64,000 nt of DNA from assembly GCF_014649755.1 (NCBI RefSeq), contig NZ_BMTQ01000015.1:1-64000 (forward strand). Reading direction: 5' to 3'. This DNA comes from Streptomyces litmocidini. Its GTDB lineage: Bacteria; Actinomycetota; Actinomycetes; Streptomycetales; Streptomycetaceae. The number at the start of each line of letters is the position of its first letter. Position 1 is the stretch's first letter. Below are positions 33,423 through 42,838 of the stretch, piece after piece. The notes below the pieces were generated by a model. That model was not told the DNA's origin. It worked only from the letters and a program-made list of their open reading frames with translations, and did not search any database. A program made the translations under genes and the position numbers.

Positions 33423-34149
33423 TCAGCCAGCGGGTTCGCGGAGCCACAGGATCAGAGCCGCCAGGACGATTCCAGCCCGGTAGCGATCGGCGAGCTTGTC
33501 GAACCTGGTCGCGGCGTTCGGGGATCGTGGCCACGATGCCCCGGCGCCACAGCAGGTGGCGTATCGCCCGGCTGGAATACGCCTTGCCACCCAGGACCCG
33601 CACCGGTGTCGTGCGAGGTCGGCCCGCAACGGCGTGCGGGATGCGGATGCTGTCGAGGACCTGGCCGAAGGCGGTGGCGTCGTCGACGTTGCCGGGCGTG
33701 AGCACGATGGACAGCGGGAGGCCCCGGCCGTCGACGGCGAGATGAACCGTGGTGGTCGGCCCGCCCCGGGACCGGCCGAGGGCCTGGCGTGCTTGCGAGC
33801 GGCCCGGATCTTCCAGTTCGTCCCTGTCTGCGGCCCCTTTTCGCGGGCGCCGACCGCGTGCTGGTGGGCCCGGTCGACCGTGGAGTCGACCGAGACGGTC
33901 CACTGCACCCGGCCTACCGCGTCGTCGCGGACCTGGACGTGTTCCAGCAGCTTCGCCCAGGTCCCGTCCGCCTCCCAGCGGGCGAACCGCTCGTAGACGG
34001 TCTGCCAGGGTCCTCAACGCCCGGGCAGATCGCGCCATGGAGCCCCGGTCCACAGCCGCCACAGCACCCCGTCGATCACCTGCCGGTGACCACGCCGTGG
34101 ACGGCCGCGTCCGTCCACCCGCGGCAACAGGGGCTCCATTCACTCCCAC
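33423..34149 (-). pseudogene. IS5-family transposase lacking the catalytic-Glu region
   Basis: N-terminal pieces are in several frames. The first catalytic Asp is in WTVSVDSTVDRAHQHAVG, and a slippery A4G4 run lies at 33834-33841. Then come SRGGPTTTVHLAVDGRGLPL and VLGGKAYSSRAIRHLLWRRG, where the second catalytic Asp of the usual GDKGY has become GGKAY. After TIPERRDQ the sequence jumps to ATRFDKLADRYRAGIVLAAL, so roughly 100 bases encoding the VER/VEC Glu block are deleted. The enzyme cannot be active. Confidence 0.8.
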
Positions 34150-34185
34150 GCCGCGTCCGTCGACTCGCCTCGACCTGCCACAAGA

Positions 34186-34467
34186 TCAATGATCAGAGTG
34201 GTCACGCTCGGACTCCCACCCGGGGTCCGTCACGAACCGGCTCAGCCGGTAGGTGGTCGGCCGTGCCAGACGACCGCACAGTGTGTCGATCCGGATCATC
34301 GACCCGTCGACTCCTGCCTCCCGAAGGCGGCACAACTGCGTGCGCATCTCGGCCCGGTCCCGAGTCTCAACGATCACTTCCCACTGCCCCGCGTCCGGCG
34401 CGGTACGAGCGGCAAGCCGCTGAGTCCCGGCCTCTTGCCGCCGCCTTCTCTTCCCTTGTCCTGGCAC
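34186..34467 (-). CDS. Passenger ORF of the IS5-like element (about 93 aa)
   Basis: The C-terminal 60 residues look like a compact conserved protein: WEVIVETRDRAEMRTQLCRL followed by MIRIDTLCGRLARPTTYRLS and RFVTDPGWE. GTG 34467 is a possible start; an internal GTG 34377 just before IVETRD is as likely. It lies between the transposase and the right inverted repeat. No known family; may be a regulator or hitchhiker carried by the IS. Confidence 0.45.
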   Translation of the reverse strand: MPGQGKRRRRQEAGTQRLAARTAPDAGQWEVIVETRDRAEMRTQLCRLREAGVDGSMIRIDTLCGRLARPTTYRLSRFVTDPGWESERDHSDH

Positions 34468-34688
34468 CAGTCCAGACTCACTGGCCGACGTCAGGAGGGC
34501 AAGGCAATTGGACCGAGCAAGCACATCCCCGCTCGGTGACCATTTGTCAGACAGGCTCCAGCCGCCGGAGCCCGGTCCCATCTGTGACTGAACGCGGACA
34601 TGATCGCTGACGGTTCGTAACTAACTGCGCGGTACAAATAAGTACGCACCACGGCATCACCCAGACCGCACCTCATCCCGGGGGAATC

Positions 34689-35396
34689 ATGCTGCACACC
34701 CGCAAGGCCGTCGCCGCCGCCATCGGCCTCGTGGCCGCACTCTCGCTCACCGCCTGCAACGGCGACGACAACGCGTCGGCCGGCACGCAGACCAGCCCCA
34801 CCGCGTCGGCGGACAAGGCGGGCGGCACCGGCGGGGCGGACCAGGCGGACCAGAGCGCCGGCACCGGCACCGGCGGGAGCGACCAGAGCACCGGCACCAG
34901 CACCGGCGGGAGCGACCAGGGCTCCGGCACCGGCACCGGCACCGGCACCGGTGACAACGGCGACGGCAAGGTCGGCATCTGCCGCACCGACGAACTCGAG
35001 GTCGCCGCCGCCGACAACACCACGGACAAGACGGAAGGCGTCGTCACCGTCTCCTTCAAGAACAGCGGCGGCAGCGACTGCCGCATCAGCGGCTTCGCGG
35101 GTGTCGACCTGAAGACGTCCCTGGGCGACACCTTCTCCGTGGACCGCAACGGCGAGCAGGCCCTGCCGCAGATCCTCAAGGAGGGCGAGACCGCCGCCTT
35201 CAACATCACGTTCCCCGTCAACAACAGCGGCGGCTCTGGGGTGCAGCCGACCGACATCGTGGTGACGCCCCCGAACGAGACCAAGCACGTCACCCTGAAG
35301 TGGCCGGCGGGCACGCTCCCCGTCACCGACGGCAAGGACGGCGGGAAGCTGGAGATCAGCCCGGTGGGCAAGGTCAGCGACTCACCGGCCGGCTGA
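34689..35396 (+). CDS. DUF4232-like secreted lipoprotein (235 aa)
   Basis: Lipobox LTAC with Cys near residue 23 after a hydrophobic signal (AAAIGLVAALSLTAC). A Gly/Thr/Ser/Asp-rich linker (about 28-95) contains repeated TGTGGSDQ-type units. The C-terminal domain (about 98-235) has a Cys pair (GICRTDEL, GGSDCRISGF) and the EGVVTVSFKNSGG core of DUF4232. It is anchored outside the membrane. ATG 34689 has GGGGGAA upstream. Its last 45 codons are duplicated in inverted orientation at 26037. Function unknown. Confidence 0.8.
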   Translation: MLHTRKAVAAAIGLVAALSLTACNGDDNASAGTQTSPTASADKAGGTGGADQADQSAGTGTGGSDQSTGTSTGGSDQGSGTGTGTGTGDNGDGKVGICRTDELEVAAADNTTDKTEGVVTVSFKNSGGSDCRISGFAGVDLKTSLGDTFSVDRNGEQALPQILKEGETAAFNITFPVNNSGGSGVQPTDIVVTPPNETKHVTLKWPAGTLPVTDGKDGGKLEISPVGKVSDSPAG

Positions 35397-35422
35397 CCCC
35401 GCCCCCACCCCGCCGGCCCCGC

Positions 35423-35700
35423 TCAGGAACCGCTGCGGGAAGGCACCACCGTGATGTTGAACGCACGCCCCCATCCTTCCGCCACCCCGGAGACCAGCAG
35501 CGCGAAGCGCTCCTGCCCGCGTGCGGTGCCGATGCCTCCCAGGTCGAACCGGGAGGCATCGGGTCATCCCAGGTCGCCGAGCGGACGCCCCGTGACCTCC
35601 TCGGTGCCGGCGTCGTCTCCCGAGATCCGTACCGAGGCGATCGGCGCCTTCCTTCCCGAACCGCCGCACCACGCTGCTGAACTCGAACTCGTGATGTCGG
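35423..35700 (-). pseudogene. Degraded gene fragment, minus strand
   Basis: One frame reads GGSGRKAPIASVRISGDDAG and is then broken by a stop near 35570. It continues LGGIGTARGQERFALLVSGV and GWGRAFNITVVPSRSGS to a stop at 35423. No start codon is visible. The break coincides with the hairpin at 35530-35561. Family unknown. Confidence 0.35.
35530..35561. repeat. 11-bp perfect inverted repeat
   Basis: CGATGCCTCCC, a 10-base spacer, GGGAGGCATCG. It lies inside the degraded fragment. Could be a terminator or operator; nothing decides. Confidence 0.4.
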
Positions 35701-35756
35701 TCGGCTCGTGGTGACGGCGTCAGGGTCCGGGACCGCCGGCTGTTGCCGGCTCGGGT

Positions 35757-36119
35757 TCAGGACGATGGCTGTAGCCAGCGCCGCGCCGCGGCGAGAGTCA
35801 CCTCGACGTCATCGCTCCAAGAGCAGACCTCCAGCCATGAGAGGTAGCCGCCTTGCGCGAACACCAGGACCTCGCCAGGGCACTCGCCGGTTTCGGTGAA
35901 CAGCTGTACGTCGGCAGCCACGACGGTGCCGGGGCCCGTTGGCGCGGGCTCCACCGCGTCGGCGTCAAGGTCGAAGTAGGCAGTGCCGCAACCGCACTCA
36001 CAGCGGGATTGCACCCTGAGTCGGGGCACCTGCCGTCGGAGGGCGACGTGAACAGGCTCGTCCGGGTTCAGGACGAGGTCAAGCATGTCGGCTACGTCCT
36101 CGGGCAGGCTGTCAGTCAT
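35757..36119 (-). CDS. Small conserved-looking cytoplasmic protein (120 aa)
   Basis: Acidic protein with a CECGCGTAYF cysteine cluster near residue 40 and a beta-rich second half (GEVLVFAQGGYLSWLEVCSW). ATG 36119 gives MTDSLPEDVADMLDLVLNPD. Coding quality is good throughout. There is no signal peptide or membrane helix. I recognise it only as a type of Streptomyces hypothetical protein. Confidence 0.65.
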   Translation of the reverse strand: MTDSLPEDVADMLDLVLNPDEPVHVALRRQVPRLRVQSRCECGCGTAYFDLDADAVEPAPTGPGTVVAADVQLFTETGECPGEVLVFAQGGYLSWLEVCSWSDDVEVTLAAARRWLQPSS

Positions 36120-36183
36120 GCCGCCACCGTAGCTGAGCAGCAGCTTTGGGCTTCGGCCAATTCCGGGTCCGTCGACCCGACGC

Positions 36184-36782
36184 TCACAGGTCCAGGGCCA
36201 GGTCGGTTCCGGCCAGGCGGCCGTCGATGGCCTCCGGCCGGTACTGCAGCATCTTCAGTTTGCGCTTCACGGCCCCGGTGATCTCGCCGGGATCCGCGGC
36301 GGTCAGGTTGCCCGGGTCGCGCTTCACCAGCGCCCAGACGCCCTCGGTCGGATCGGGGTCAGGAGCATAGGCCGGGAGCTGGAACACGGTCAGCCACGCG
36401 GCGTTCGCCTCGATGAATTCCCTCATGCCGACCGTCAGGTGGAGACGGACGTCGTCCCGGACCAGCACGATCGGTCCGCCGAGCTGGATCCGGGCACGGA
36501 CGACCAGGTCGCGGAAGTCACGCCGGCCAAAGCCCTTCGGCTCTTCCTCGCGGCCCCGGTACGCGCGGATCGCACAGACGAGCCGGGAACGCCGGCCCGG
36601 CTTGGCCCTCGCGCCGGGCCCGGCGCCACCGCTCGACCGACCGCACGCTGATCCGCAGCTGCGGCGATCTCCGCGTTCTTCTGCCCGCCCTCGAAACGCT
36701 CCACGGGCTGGAGCCGTAACCGCTCCCGCGTGGTCCTCTCGGCGTCGGTCAGCCCGTCGCCTTCCGCATGCCTGACACCCAA
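36184..36782 (-). pseudogene. IS630-family transposase remnant
   Basis: The N-terminal HTH part (from 36782) reads LTDAERTTRERLRLQPVERF followed by EGGQKNAEIAAAADQR, then loses frame. The C-terminal DDE part (from 36468) reads VLVRDDVRLHLTVGMREFIE followed by LTVFQLPAYAPDPDPTEGVW (catalytic Glu region in PTEGVW). The two pieces are in different frames and the middle is short and scrambled. It is inactive. Confidence 0.8.
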
Positions 36783-37062
36783 CGGCTATCGGTGCCCACG
36801 GCCGGCTGTCAGACGAACGGCACCGACATCACTCGATCAAGTTCAGTACCAAGACAGCCGTGCCCCTTGAACGCCGCCACACTGCAAACCGATAACCACG
36901 GCTCAGACACTTGACCGATGATCAGAAAGCCTGCCTCTGGACATCGACGCACCACGAGAACTCGGCATCAACTGGGCATGACGCCGGCGTCATAAGACAG
37001 TCTTGGAGACCTCGTTCTCGTCCTCGCGGGCACCCCTTGGACCCCACCACCAGGAGGAACCA
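36783..37062. other. Non-coding interval
   Basis: About 280 bases of lower GC content. No gene seen. It probably contains the promoter of the downstream 37063 gene. Confidence 0.4.
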
Positions 37063-37452
37063 GTGTCATACCCGCAACCGCTCACCCCCGAGGAGAAACT
37101 CGCCGACGCGAAGAAGCAGTTGAACCTCCCGCGTATCGTCGTGATCTGTGGGTCCACCCGCTTCATGACCGAGATGACCGAGACCGATCTGCGAGAGACC
37201 AAAGCCGGAAAGATCGTCGTCAAACCGGGCTGTGACATGAAGTCGCCGCATGCACTTTGGTCCGATCCCGTCGAAGCCGAGGCGCTGAAGGTTCGGCTCG
37301 ACGACCTGCACCGGGCGAAGATCCGGCTCGCTGACGAGGTACTCGTAGTCGGCGACTACATCGGAGACAGCACCCGAGCCGAAATCGCCTACGCCCGGTC
37401 GCTGGGCAAGCCCGTACGGTTCACGCATCCCGAAGTCGACCCCGACGCTTGA
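37063..37452 (+). CDS. Nucleoside deoxyribosyltransferase/DUF4406-like protein (129 aa)
   Basis: The Rossmann-like start RIVVICGSTRFMTEMTETDL, then KIRLADEVLVVGDYIGDSTR followed by AEIAYARSLGKPV, is the nucleoside 2-deoxyribosyltransferase superfamily pattern (D-x-x-x-x-x-E-I-x-x-A). Such proteins bind or cleave nucleoside or nucleotide glycosidic bonds, and some act in phage conflicts. GTG 37063 follows AGGAGGAA. A strong terminator lies 126 bases downstream. Confidence 0.75.
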   Translation: MSYPQPLTPEEKLADAKKQLNLPRIVVICGSTRFMTEMTETDLRETKAGKIVVKPGCDMKSPHALWSDPVEAEALKVRLDDLHRAKIRLADEVLVVGDYIGDSTRAEIAYARSLGKPVRFTHPEVDPDA

Positions 37453-37577
37453 TCCCCCGCCCTTGCGCCCTCGACAGGCGTTCCTTGGAATTGATCGTCC
37501 AGTCGCCGTCGTCCCCACTCTGACCGGCCGCCCTCGCCGCCGGCGGCATCACGGTCAGCGTCAGCCGCTGACATCAC

Positions 37578-37617
37578 GGGAAGGGGCCCTCAGGTATCTC
37601 TCTGAGGGCCCCTTCCC
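37578..37617. terminator. Perfect 16-bp stem, 8-base loop
   Basis: GGGAAGGGGCCCTCAG, loop GTATCTCT, and the exact complement. It lies between the convergent 37063 gene (plus strand) and the protease/NTPase gene (minus strand, stop at 37725), so it can serve both. Confidence 0.85.
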
Positions 37618-37724
37618 GTCCGGCTCCGTGGTCGGGTGGGCATACGCCGGGTGGCCCCTGTGGGGGTGGTCACCGGCGGCGCGGAGTGGTGGTCCACATC
37701 TCCGCCCATGGGAACGGCCTGTGT

Positions 37725-40700
37725 TCAGCCCTCTGTACCGACGCCCTCGGGCACCGTGTCCTGCCGACGGCCGTCGAGTTCCGCGAGCACCATCTCCCCG
37801 GCCCGCAGGAGGGCCTCAGGGGCCAGGTGCGTGAGGACCGGGACGGCGTGGTGCCAGCCTTCGGCGGTGAGCGCCTCCGTCAACAGGGCTTGGGCGCGAG
37901 GGATGTCGGGGCCCGAGGGCGGGGGCAGGAGCAAGGAAGTCAGCCGGTGGAAGAGGGGCAGGACGTCGTCCCACCCCTCGAAGAGCGGTGCCGCCGCATC
38001 GGTCGGCAGGCAGGCGGCATACGCCGCAAGACGTGCGCGTACCTCCGCGCGCCCGATCTCGCCGCGGCTGCGGCCGGCCTGGGCCGCTGCCGCGTCGTGG
38101 TCGTCGAGCGCCGTGTACGCGAGTGCGAATGCCCCTGCCTGCGGGGCGGGGATCCGCGCGTCGCCGTGCTCGTCGGCCAGGGGGTCGAGATGGTCGCGAC
38201 GCGCGTGGTCGGGGTCCGTGGTGGCCTCCAGCAGGCAGGCCAGCATGAGGTCGACCCAGTGCGGGGTGGGATACCTGAATGCGGGCCTCCACCGTTGCCG
38301 TGAACGGTCGAGGTAGAAGCGGTAAGAGCGGGGAGACCGCTCTGTGAGCAGTTCCGTCACCGCCGAGGCACGTGCCGCGTCCCGGTGGCCGATGGCGGCG
38401 AGCAGTTCGGCGACGAGCACGAACTCGTCCTCGTCCTCGGTCAGGCTTCGGAGTACTTCGTCAGCCATGCGGCCCGCCGCACGCGGGTCGTGCGCCCAAA
38501 GCGCCGGTATCAGGCGGATCCTCATCCGGCACATGAAGGACTCGGAGCGTGCGCTGGTGGGCGCGTGCTCCGTGAAAACGCGCAGTGCGCTGCGCACCGC
38601 GCCGGCGCGCATCAGGGCCTGGGCGACCGCGGTGCCTGCGCCGGGGGACTCGCCCGAGTCGACGTTCTCGGGCAGCAGCGAAAGAGCACGCCGGGCAAAC
38701 CGTAGGGCGCGGAGCCGGCTCACCGGTCGGACTGCGAGGGAGACGACGCTCCAGCCACGGGCCTGCACGGCCTTGTCGGTGAGTGCGGCGACCAGGCGCT
38801 CGGCGTCGTGGCGGCGTCCCGCCGACGCCATCCCGGCCGCGAGCTCGACGAACTGGTTCTGCTGGTAGAGGGAGAGCTCCCGCCGCCGGCCCGGGAAGCC
38901 GTGCACAGCCAGTTCCAGCAGCCGCAGGGCACGCTCCGGGGCGTTCGCCACATGGTGCAGAGCCAGTGCCGACAACGCCTCGGCGGCGGCTTTTCGCGGG
39001 ATGTCCGTGGCTGTGGCCAGCCAGGCCTCGGCCTCCTCGCTCCGCCCGGCCTCAGCGAGCAGCCCGGCAACGGTCGCCGCGCCGCCGCCTTCGTAGGGGG
39101 CCCCGCCGCTCCACGTGGCCGCGAGCGCGTTCCACGCGGCTTCGGTCCCGCCCTCGCGCGCCCATCCCTCGGCCAGGTACTCCGCGATCGCCCGTTCGTC
39201 GAACGTCTCGGGGCTCCCGGGCAGCGGTGCGTCGCCACGTCCCGTCTTCTGCAGGAGGCGCTGCACCTCGTCCATGCTGCGCGTGGCGACCAGGGCGTAG
39301 ACGATTTCGGGTGTGCGAGCGAACCGCCCGGGCGCGCGCGTCGTGCCCTCCCCCAGGGCCCGCGCCAGCAGTTGCTGCGCCGCCTCGGGGCGCGTGGGGC
39401 GCAAGGCGTTGACGGCGACGGGCACGAACCGGTGATGCGCGGGGGCCGATCTGACGAGGTCGAGCAGTGTGTCGTGGACGCGGTCTCGTTCCTGCGGGCG
39501 GTTGCAGTCCGCCCACGCCTGTGCGATGCCCGCCAGGAGTTCGGCGCGGACCACCCGGTGGTCGACCTCGTCGAGGATGCCTTCCGCGGCGCGCAGAGGC
39601 CCGTCCATGGCCTCTGCGTCCCGGACGAATTCGGCGGCGAGGGTCACGGCCGTGACGAGACCCGTCGCGTCCTCGGAGGTCGAGGGGCGGGGCAGTTCCG
39701 AGAGCAGGAGGACAGCCTGCTCCGCCTGGCCGGTCGCCGCGAGCGCGCCGGCCTGTATGCCCTTCGCCCGCCACCAGGAGTGCGTCGCCGTCCTGGGGTG
39801 GAGTCCCCCGAGTTCTGCGTCGATCAGCCGTACGGCCTCCTCCGCCAGGCCCACCGCACGCCGGTCACCCGACTCGGCCACGGCACGGGCCAGCTTCGCC
39901 AGGGCGATGCCTCGGTTCAGCGGGTGGAAGACGCTGCGGGCCAGCCCTGTGGCGAACCGGACCCTGCCAAGTCGTCCGTAGACCGCCGGTGCGTCCAGGT
40001 GCAGCTCCTCGTTGCGGCGGGCCAGCAGGTCGCCCGCCACCGCCAGTGTCGTCAGCGCGTTCAAGTCCTCCGTGCCTGACCGGCGCACGTTGTCGTGGAC
40101 CGCGGCGATCTCGGCGAGGCACGCCGCGTCGTTCTGCGTCGCGGCGTGCAGCCGCGCGTGCCGCGCGGGGTCCGTGGCGAGCGCGACGGCAAGGCGGACG
40201 TTCTCGGGGCCGGTCAGTGCGGCGGCCATGCGGCCGTAGGGCTGCAGCAGGTAGGCCGGGGTGGTGGACGGCCATCCCTGCCGGGCGTAGGCGGCCGCCC
40301 AGGCGTGCAGCCGTTCCCGGTAGGGCGCGAGGTCCTGGCCGAATTCCCGCCGGGCCACCACGAGCAGGGTCTCGTGGGCCAGGACGTGGCCGCGGTCGCT
40401 CCTGGCGAGGTCCGTGCTGTCCCCGGACGGTTCCTTCGGGACGCTGCCGCTGCGCTGCAGGATGCGGCCGAAGCGGCTGTCCAGCAGGTGGCGCAGGGCG
40501 AACTCCGGTTCGCCGGTGAGACCGCACAGGTCCTCGACCTTCAGCGGTCCGCCCGCCGCGGTGAACAACGCGACCAGGTCGCGTTCCGTGCCGGCGCTGC
40601 TCAGGGCGGTGCGCAGTTCGTGCCGCGCCTCGTGTTCGGTGTGCAGCGCCGCGGCGTTCGCGGTCAAGGACAGCACCCGGCACGTCCGCAGCGGGTGGTT

Positions 40701-41951
40701 GCCTGCGACGTCGGCCGGTACGCCGGGACCAGGCCGGCTCGTGACCAGGAGACGGACGCCCGGCGGGAGACGCTCGGGCAGCAGGGAGGCGATGCTCGGA
40801 CCCGAACCGGTGGGCTGGAGCGACTGGTCCTCGTCGAGACCGTCGACGACGAGCAGCAGGGTGCGTCCGTCCCCGTGCGCGCGTTCGGCCGCCTGACGCA
40901 ACAGCAGGCTGAGTTCCCCGCCGTGGGCGGGTGACGTGGACCGGACCGACGGTTCGCGTCCGGCGATCGCGGCGAGCTGATCCAGGAGGGCTTCGAAGTA
41001 AGAGCGGCTGTCGGCCTGCCCGGCGTAGCGTGCGGTGACGAAATGCCAGACCGGGATCACCCCGCGCGGCGGGTGGAGGGCGAACCACGCGACGAGCGCG
41101 GTCTTGCCCGCCCACGGCGGGCCCTGGATCCACAGGTAGGGCTCGCTGCCGCCGCAGAATTCGACGAGGGACGCGAGCTCGGAGCGGCGGTCCTTCAGGT
41201 CCGTCGGCGCGAAGTCACCCAGGTAGGCGCGATAGGACTCCTGGCGGAGGTCCTGCGGGGTAGGAGGTATGACGTCCGGCAGCATCGGTGGACGCAGCCG
41301 GGTTTTCAACACCTCTTCCAGTTTGTCGAGTTCCCCGGGCGTCAGGGCTTGCGCCCACCGGTCCACCCGGCCGGCCGCGATGCGCCCGGGACCGTCGGAC
41401 AGGTGATGGCGGGTGACGACACCGATCAGGTGTCTGCTGCTGAAGACGGCCGCGCCGGACATTCCCTCCCAGCCGTCCGGTGGGGGCGAGTCGACGCTGA
41501 GATCGAGGGTCCCCTCGCGCCGGTTGGACAAGGCGGCGCAGCTCGCCTGCAGGTGTTCCGCGTCCCGGAAGCGCGAACCGTCCTCGTCGGTACGCAGTTT
41601 GAAGCGTGGGAAACCCAGAGCGGTGCAGCGGACCACGACGTCCTGCTCGCCGAGCCGGCCGTACGAGACGGGTGCGGTGTCGCCCGCGGTGTCTTCGATC
41701 GCGAGTACGGCGATGTCGATTCCCTGATGCATCCACGCGATGCGTGCCTCGACGACCCGCTCGTCGGACCGGTCCGCCTGGAAACGGACGCGGACGCCCG
41801 ACGCCCCACCGACGATGTGCGCGGCGGTCAGTACCCGGCCGGGCGTCACCAGATACCCCGAACCGCGCCGCCCCCGGCTGCCGTCGGCGGTGTCGGCGAC
41901 GACCTCGGCCACGAGCGCCGCCGTCAGCACCAGGCCACCCCCGTCGCGCAC
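37725..41951 (-). CDS. Trypsin-like protease/STAND NTPase/helical-repeat protein (1408 aa)
   Basis: Residues about 1-215 are a trypsin-like domain: His45 in VLTAAHIVGG, Asp79 in GIDIAVLAI and Ser165 in GWEGMSGAAVF. Residues about 245-560 are a STAND/AAA NTPase with P-loop GPPWAGKTA (277-285) and Walker B LLLVVDGLDED (365-375). The remaining 800 residues are alpha-helical TPR-like repeats, the usual sensor. There is no signal peptide. This layout is that of NTP-dependent conflict proteins: the repeats sense a trigger, the NTPase switches, and the protease acts as effector. The Trypco2 partner lies 84 bases upstream. GTG 41951 is the chosen start. Confidence 0.85.
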   Translation of the reverse strand: MRDGGGLVLTAALVAEVVADTADGSRGRRGSGYLVTPGRVLTAAHIVGGASGVRVRFQADRSDERVVEARIAWMHQGIDIAVLAIEDTAGDTAPVSYGRLGEQDVVVRCTALGFPRFKLRTDEDGSRFRDAEHLQASCAALSNRREGTLDLSVDSPPPDGWEGMSGAAVFSSRHLIGVVTRHHLSDGPGRIAAGRVDRWAQALTPGELDKLEEVLKTRLRPPMLPDVIPPTPQDLRQESYRAYLGDFAPTDLKDRRSELASLVEFCGGSEPYLWIQGPPWAGKTALVAWFALHPPRGVIPVWHFVTARYAGQADSRSYFEALLDQLAAIAGREPSVRSTSPAHGGELSLLLRQAAERAHGDGRTLLLVVDGLDEDQSLQPTGSGPSIASLLPERLPPGVRLLVTSRPGPGVPADVAGNHPLRTCRVLSLTANAAALHTEHEARHELRTALSSAGTERDLVALFTAAGGPLKVEDLCGLTGEPEFALRHLLDSRFGRILQRSGSVPKEPSGDSTDLARSDRGHVLAHETLLVVARREFGQDLAPYRERLHAWAAAYARQGWPSTTPAYLLQPYGRMAAALTGPENVRLAVALATDPARHARLHAATQNDAACLAEIAAVHDNVRRSGTEDLNALTTLAVAGDLLARRNEELHLDAPAVYGRLGRVRFATGLARSVFHPLNRGIALAKLARAVAESGDRRAVGLAEEAVRLIDAELGGLHPRTATHSWWRAKGIQAGALAATGQAEQAVLLLSELPRPSTSEDATGLVTAVTLAAEFVRDAEAMDGPLRAAEGILDEVDHRVVRAELLAGIAQAWADCNRPQERDRVHDTLLDLVRSAPAHHRFVPVAVNALRPTRPEAAQQLLARALGEGTTRAPGRFARTPEIVYALVATRSMDEVQRLLQKTGRGDAPLPGSPETFDERAIAEYLAEGWAREGGTEAAWNALAATWSGGAPYEGGGAATVAGLLAEAGRSEEAEAWLATATDIPRKAAAEALSALALHHVANAPERALRLLELAVHGFPGRRRELSLYQQNQFVELAAGMASAGRRHDAERLVAALTDKAVQARGWSVVSLAVRPVSRLRALRFARRALSLLPENVDSGESPGAGTAVAQALMRAGAVRSALRVFTEHAPTSARSESFMCRMRIRLIPALWAHDPRAAGRMADEVLRSLTEDEDEFVLVAELLAAIGHRDAARASAVTELLTERSPRSYRFYLDRSRQRWRPAFRYPTPHWVDLMLACLLEATTDPDHARRDHLDPLADEHGDARIPAPQAGAFALAYTALDDHDAAAAQAGRSRGEIGRAEVRARLAAYAACLPTDAAAPLFEGWDDVLPLFHRLTSLLLPPPSGPDIPRAQALLTEALTAEGWHHAVPVLTHLAPEALLRAGEMVLAELDGRRQDTVPEGVGTEG

Positions 41952-42035
41952 CGTGCCAGGCCGGTGGACGGGCCGTTCGCCGTGCGGCCGACGCGCTCGC
42001 CCGGACGCCCGTTCACCGCCCGCTCCCCGCCCTTC

Positions 42036-42347
42036 TCACCGCTCTCCCTCGACTTCGTCACCGCCGATGAGCAACGTTCCCGTCCGGGCCTGCCCCGGAA
42101 CGGCGGCCTTCGGCAGCAGCGTGACGGTGATCCGTTGCGTCTCGGCGCGGGAGTGCTTGCCGTTGGCCGCGGTGTCGACGACCCACAGGCGCACCTTGGC
42201 GTCCGCACCTCCCTCGCGGCTGACGGCGACGGTCGCCTCCACCTCGACGGGACCGAGCTCGAACCGCACCGCCTCGTCCGCGCCGTCGCTCATGGCGACT
42301 GCCAGTTGGCTCCGCAACTCGCCTATCAGATCCGCCAGTTCAACCAC
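42036..42347 (-). CDS. Trypco2-type (trypsin-co-occurring) small protein (103 aa)
   Basis: The sequence VELADLIGELRSQLAVAMSD, then VRFELGPVEVEATVAVSREG and KVRLWVVDTAA, matches what I recall of the trypsin-co-occurring domain 2 family. These are small alpha/beta proteins encoded next to trypsin-NTPase conflict proteins. GTG 42347 follows AAGGGAGA. It shares strand and presumably transcript with the 1408-residue protein. It is inferred to regulate or present a signal to the protease; mechanism not established. Confidence 0.75.
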   Translation of the reverse strand: MVELADLIGELRSQLAVAMSDGADEAVRFELGPVEVEATVAVSREGGADAKVRLWVVDTAANGKHSRAETQRITVTLLPKAAVPGQARTGTLLIGGDEVEGER

Positions 42348-42838
42348 GATCGTCTCCCTTGCGCATTTCGACGTCAGGACGGGATCCTACAAGGGCGGTG
42401 GGTGGGAACCGACGGCTCCGCGCGCACTCGCGGCCCGCCTCCGGCCGGGCGGAGGCCGCGTCCGCATCGGCTCGGCAACCCGTCGACGACAGGTGCGTTC
42501 CGCCTGCGGGCAGGCGGGTCGGGCCGGCCCGGTCGGGTGATGAGTTCCGGGCGGTGCGGCCCGCGCACCGACAGCCCCGCCACCCCGTCGGTCCCGTCCA
42601 GCGGTCCGGCCGCCGAACAGGCCCCACAATGACTGAGCTTCTTCGAGTTGGCCACCGATCGGGTGATTACGACTGAGCGCTTCAGCGTCGAGTGGGCGGC
42701 TGCAGCGTCCGGTGCCAGCAGCTTGGTGAGCCGGGACAAGGGGTCACTCGAAGCTTGCCGGCCTGATCGCCAACCCGGCGGCAAGGCCGGTGAGCGACGA
42801 TCAAGCTGTTGTCAGCCGCTGGTTCTAAGGTCGGCCCT
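42348..42838. other. Intergenic region between divergent Trypco2 and SUKH genes
   Basis: About 490 bases with no supportable gene. It must hold the promoter of the Trypco2-protease operon (leftward) and of the SUKH gene (rightward). No convincing operator is seen. Confidence 0.4.

Larger units (their letters stand above)
33403..34560. mobile_element. IS5-like element with passenger ORF, defective
   Basis: Inverted ends: GGAGCCTGTCTGGCAAATGA at 33403 and, read inward from 34560, GGAGCCTGTCTGACAAATGG, continuing with a matching AGCGGG block. Length is about 1.16 kb, longer than usual for this group because about 400 bases beyond the transposase carry an extra ORF. No convincing target duplication is seen. 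The transposase is internally deleted (see next entry). Confidence 0.75.

Noticed and set aside
34860..34955. Short tandem GGCACCGGCACC-type repeats
   Set aside because: They encode the Gly/Thr linker of the lipoprotein and need no separate explanation.
38808..40079. 423-codon plus-strand frame opposite the protease/NTPase gene
   Set aside because: Antisense to helical repeats, no recognisable domain.
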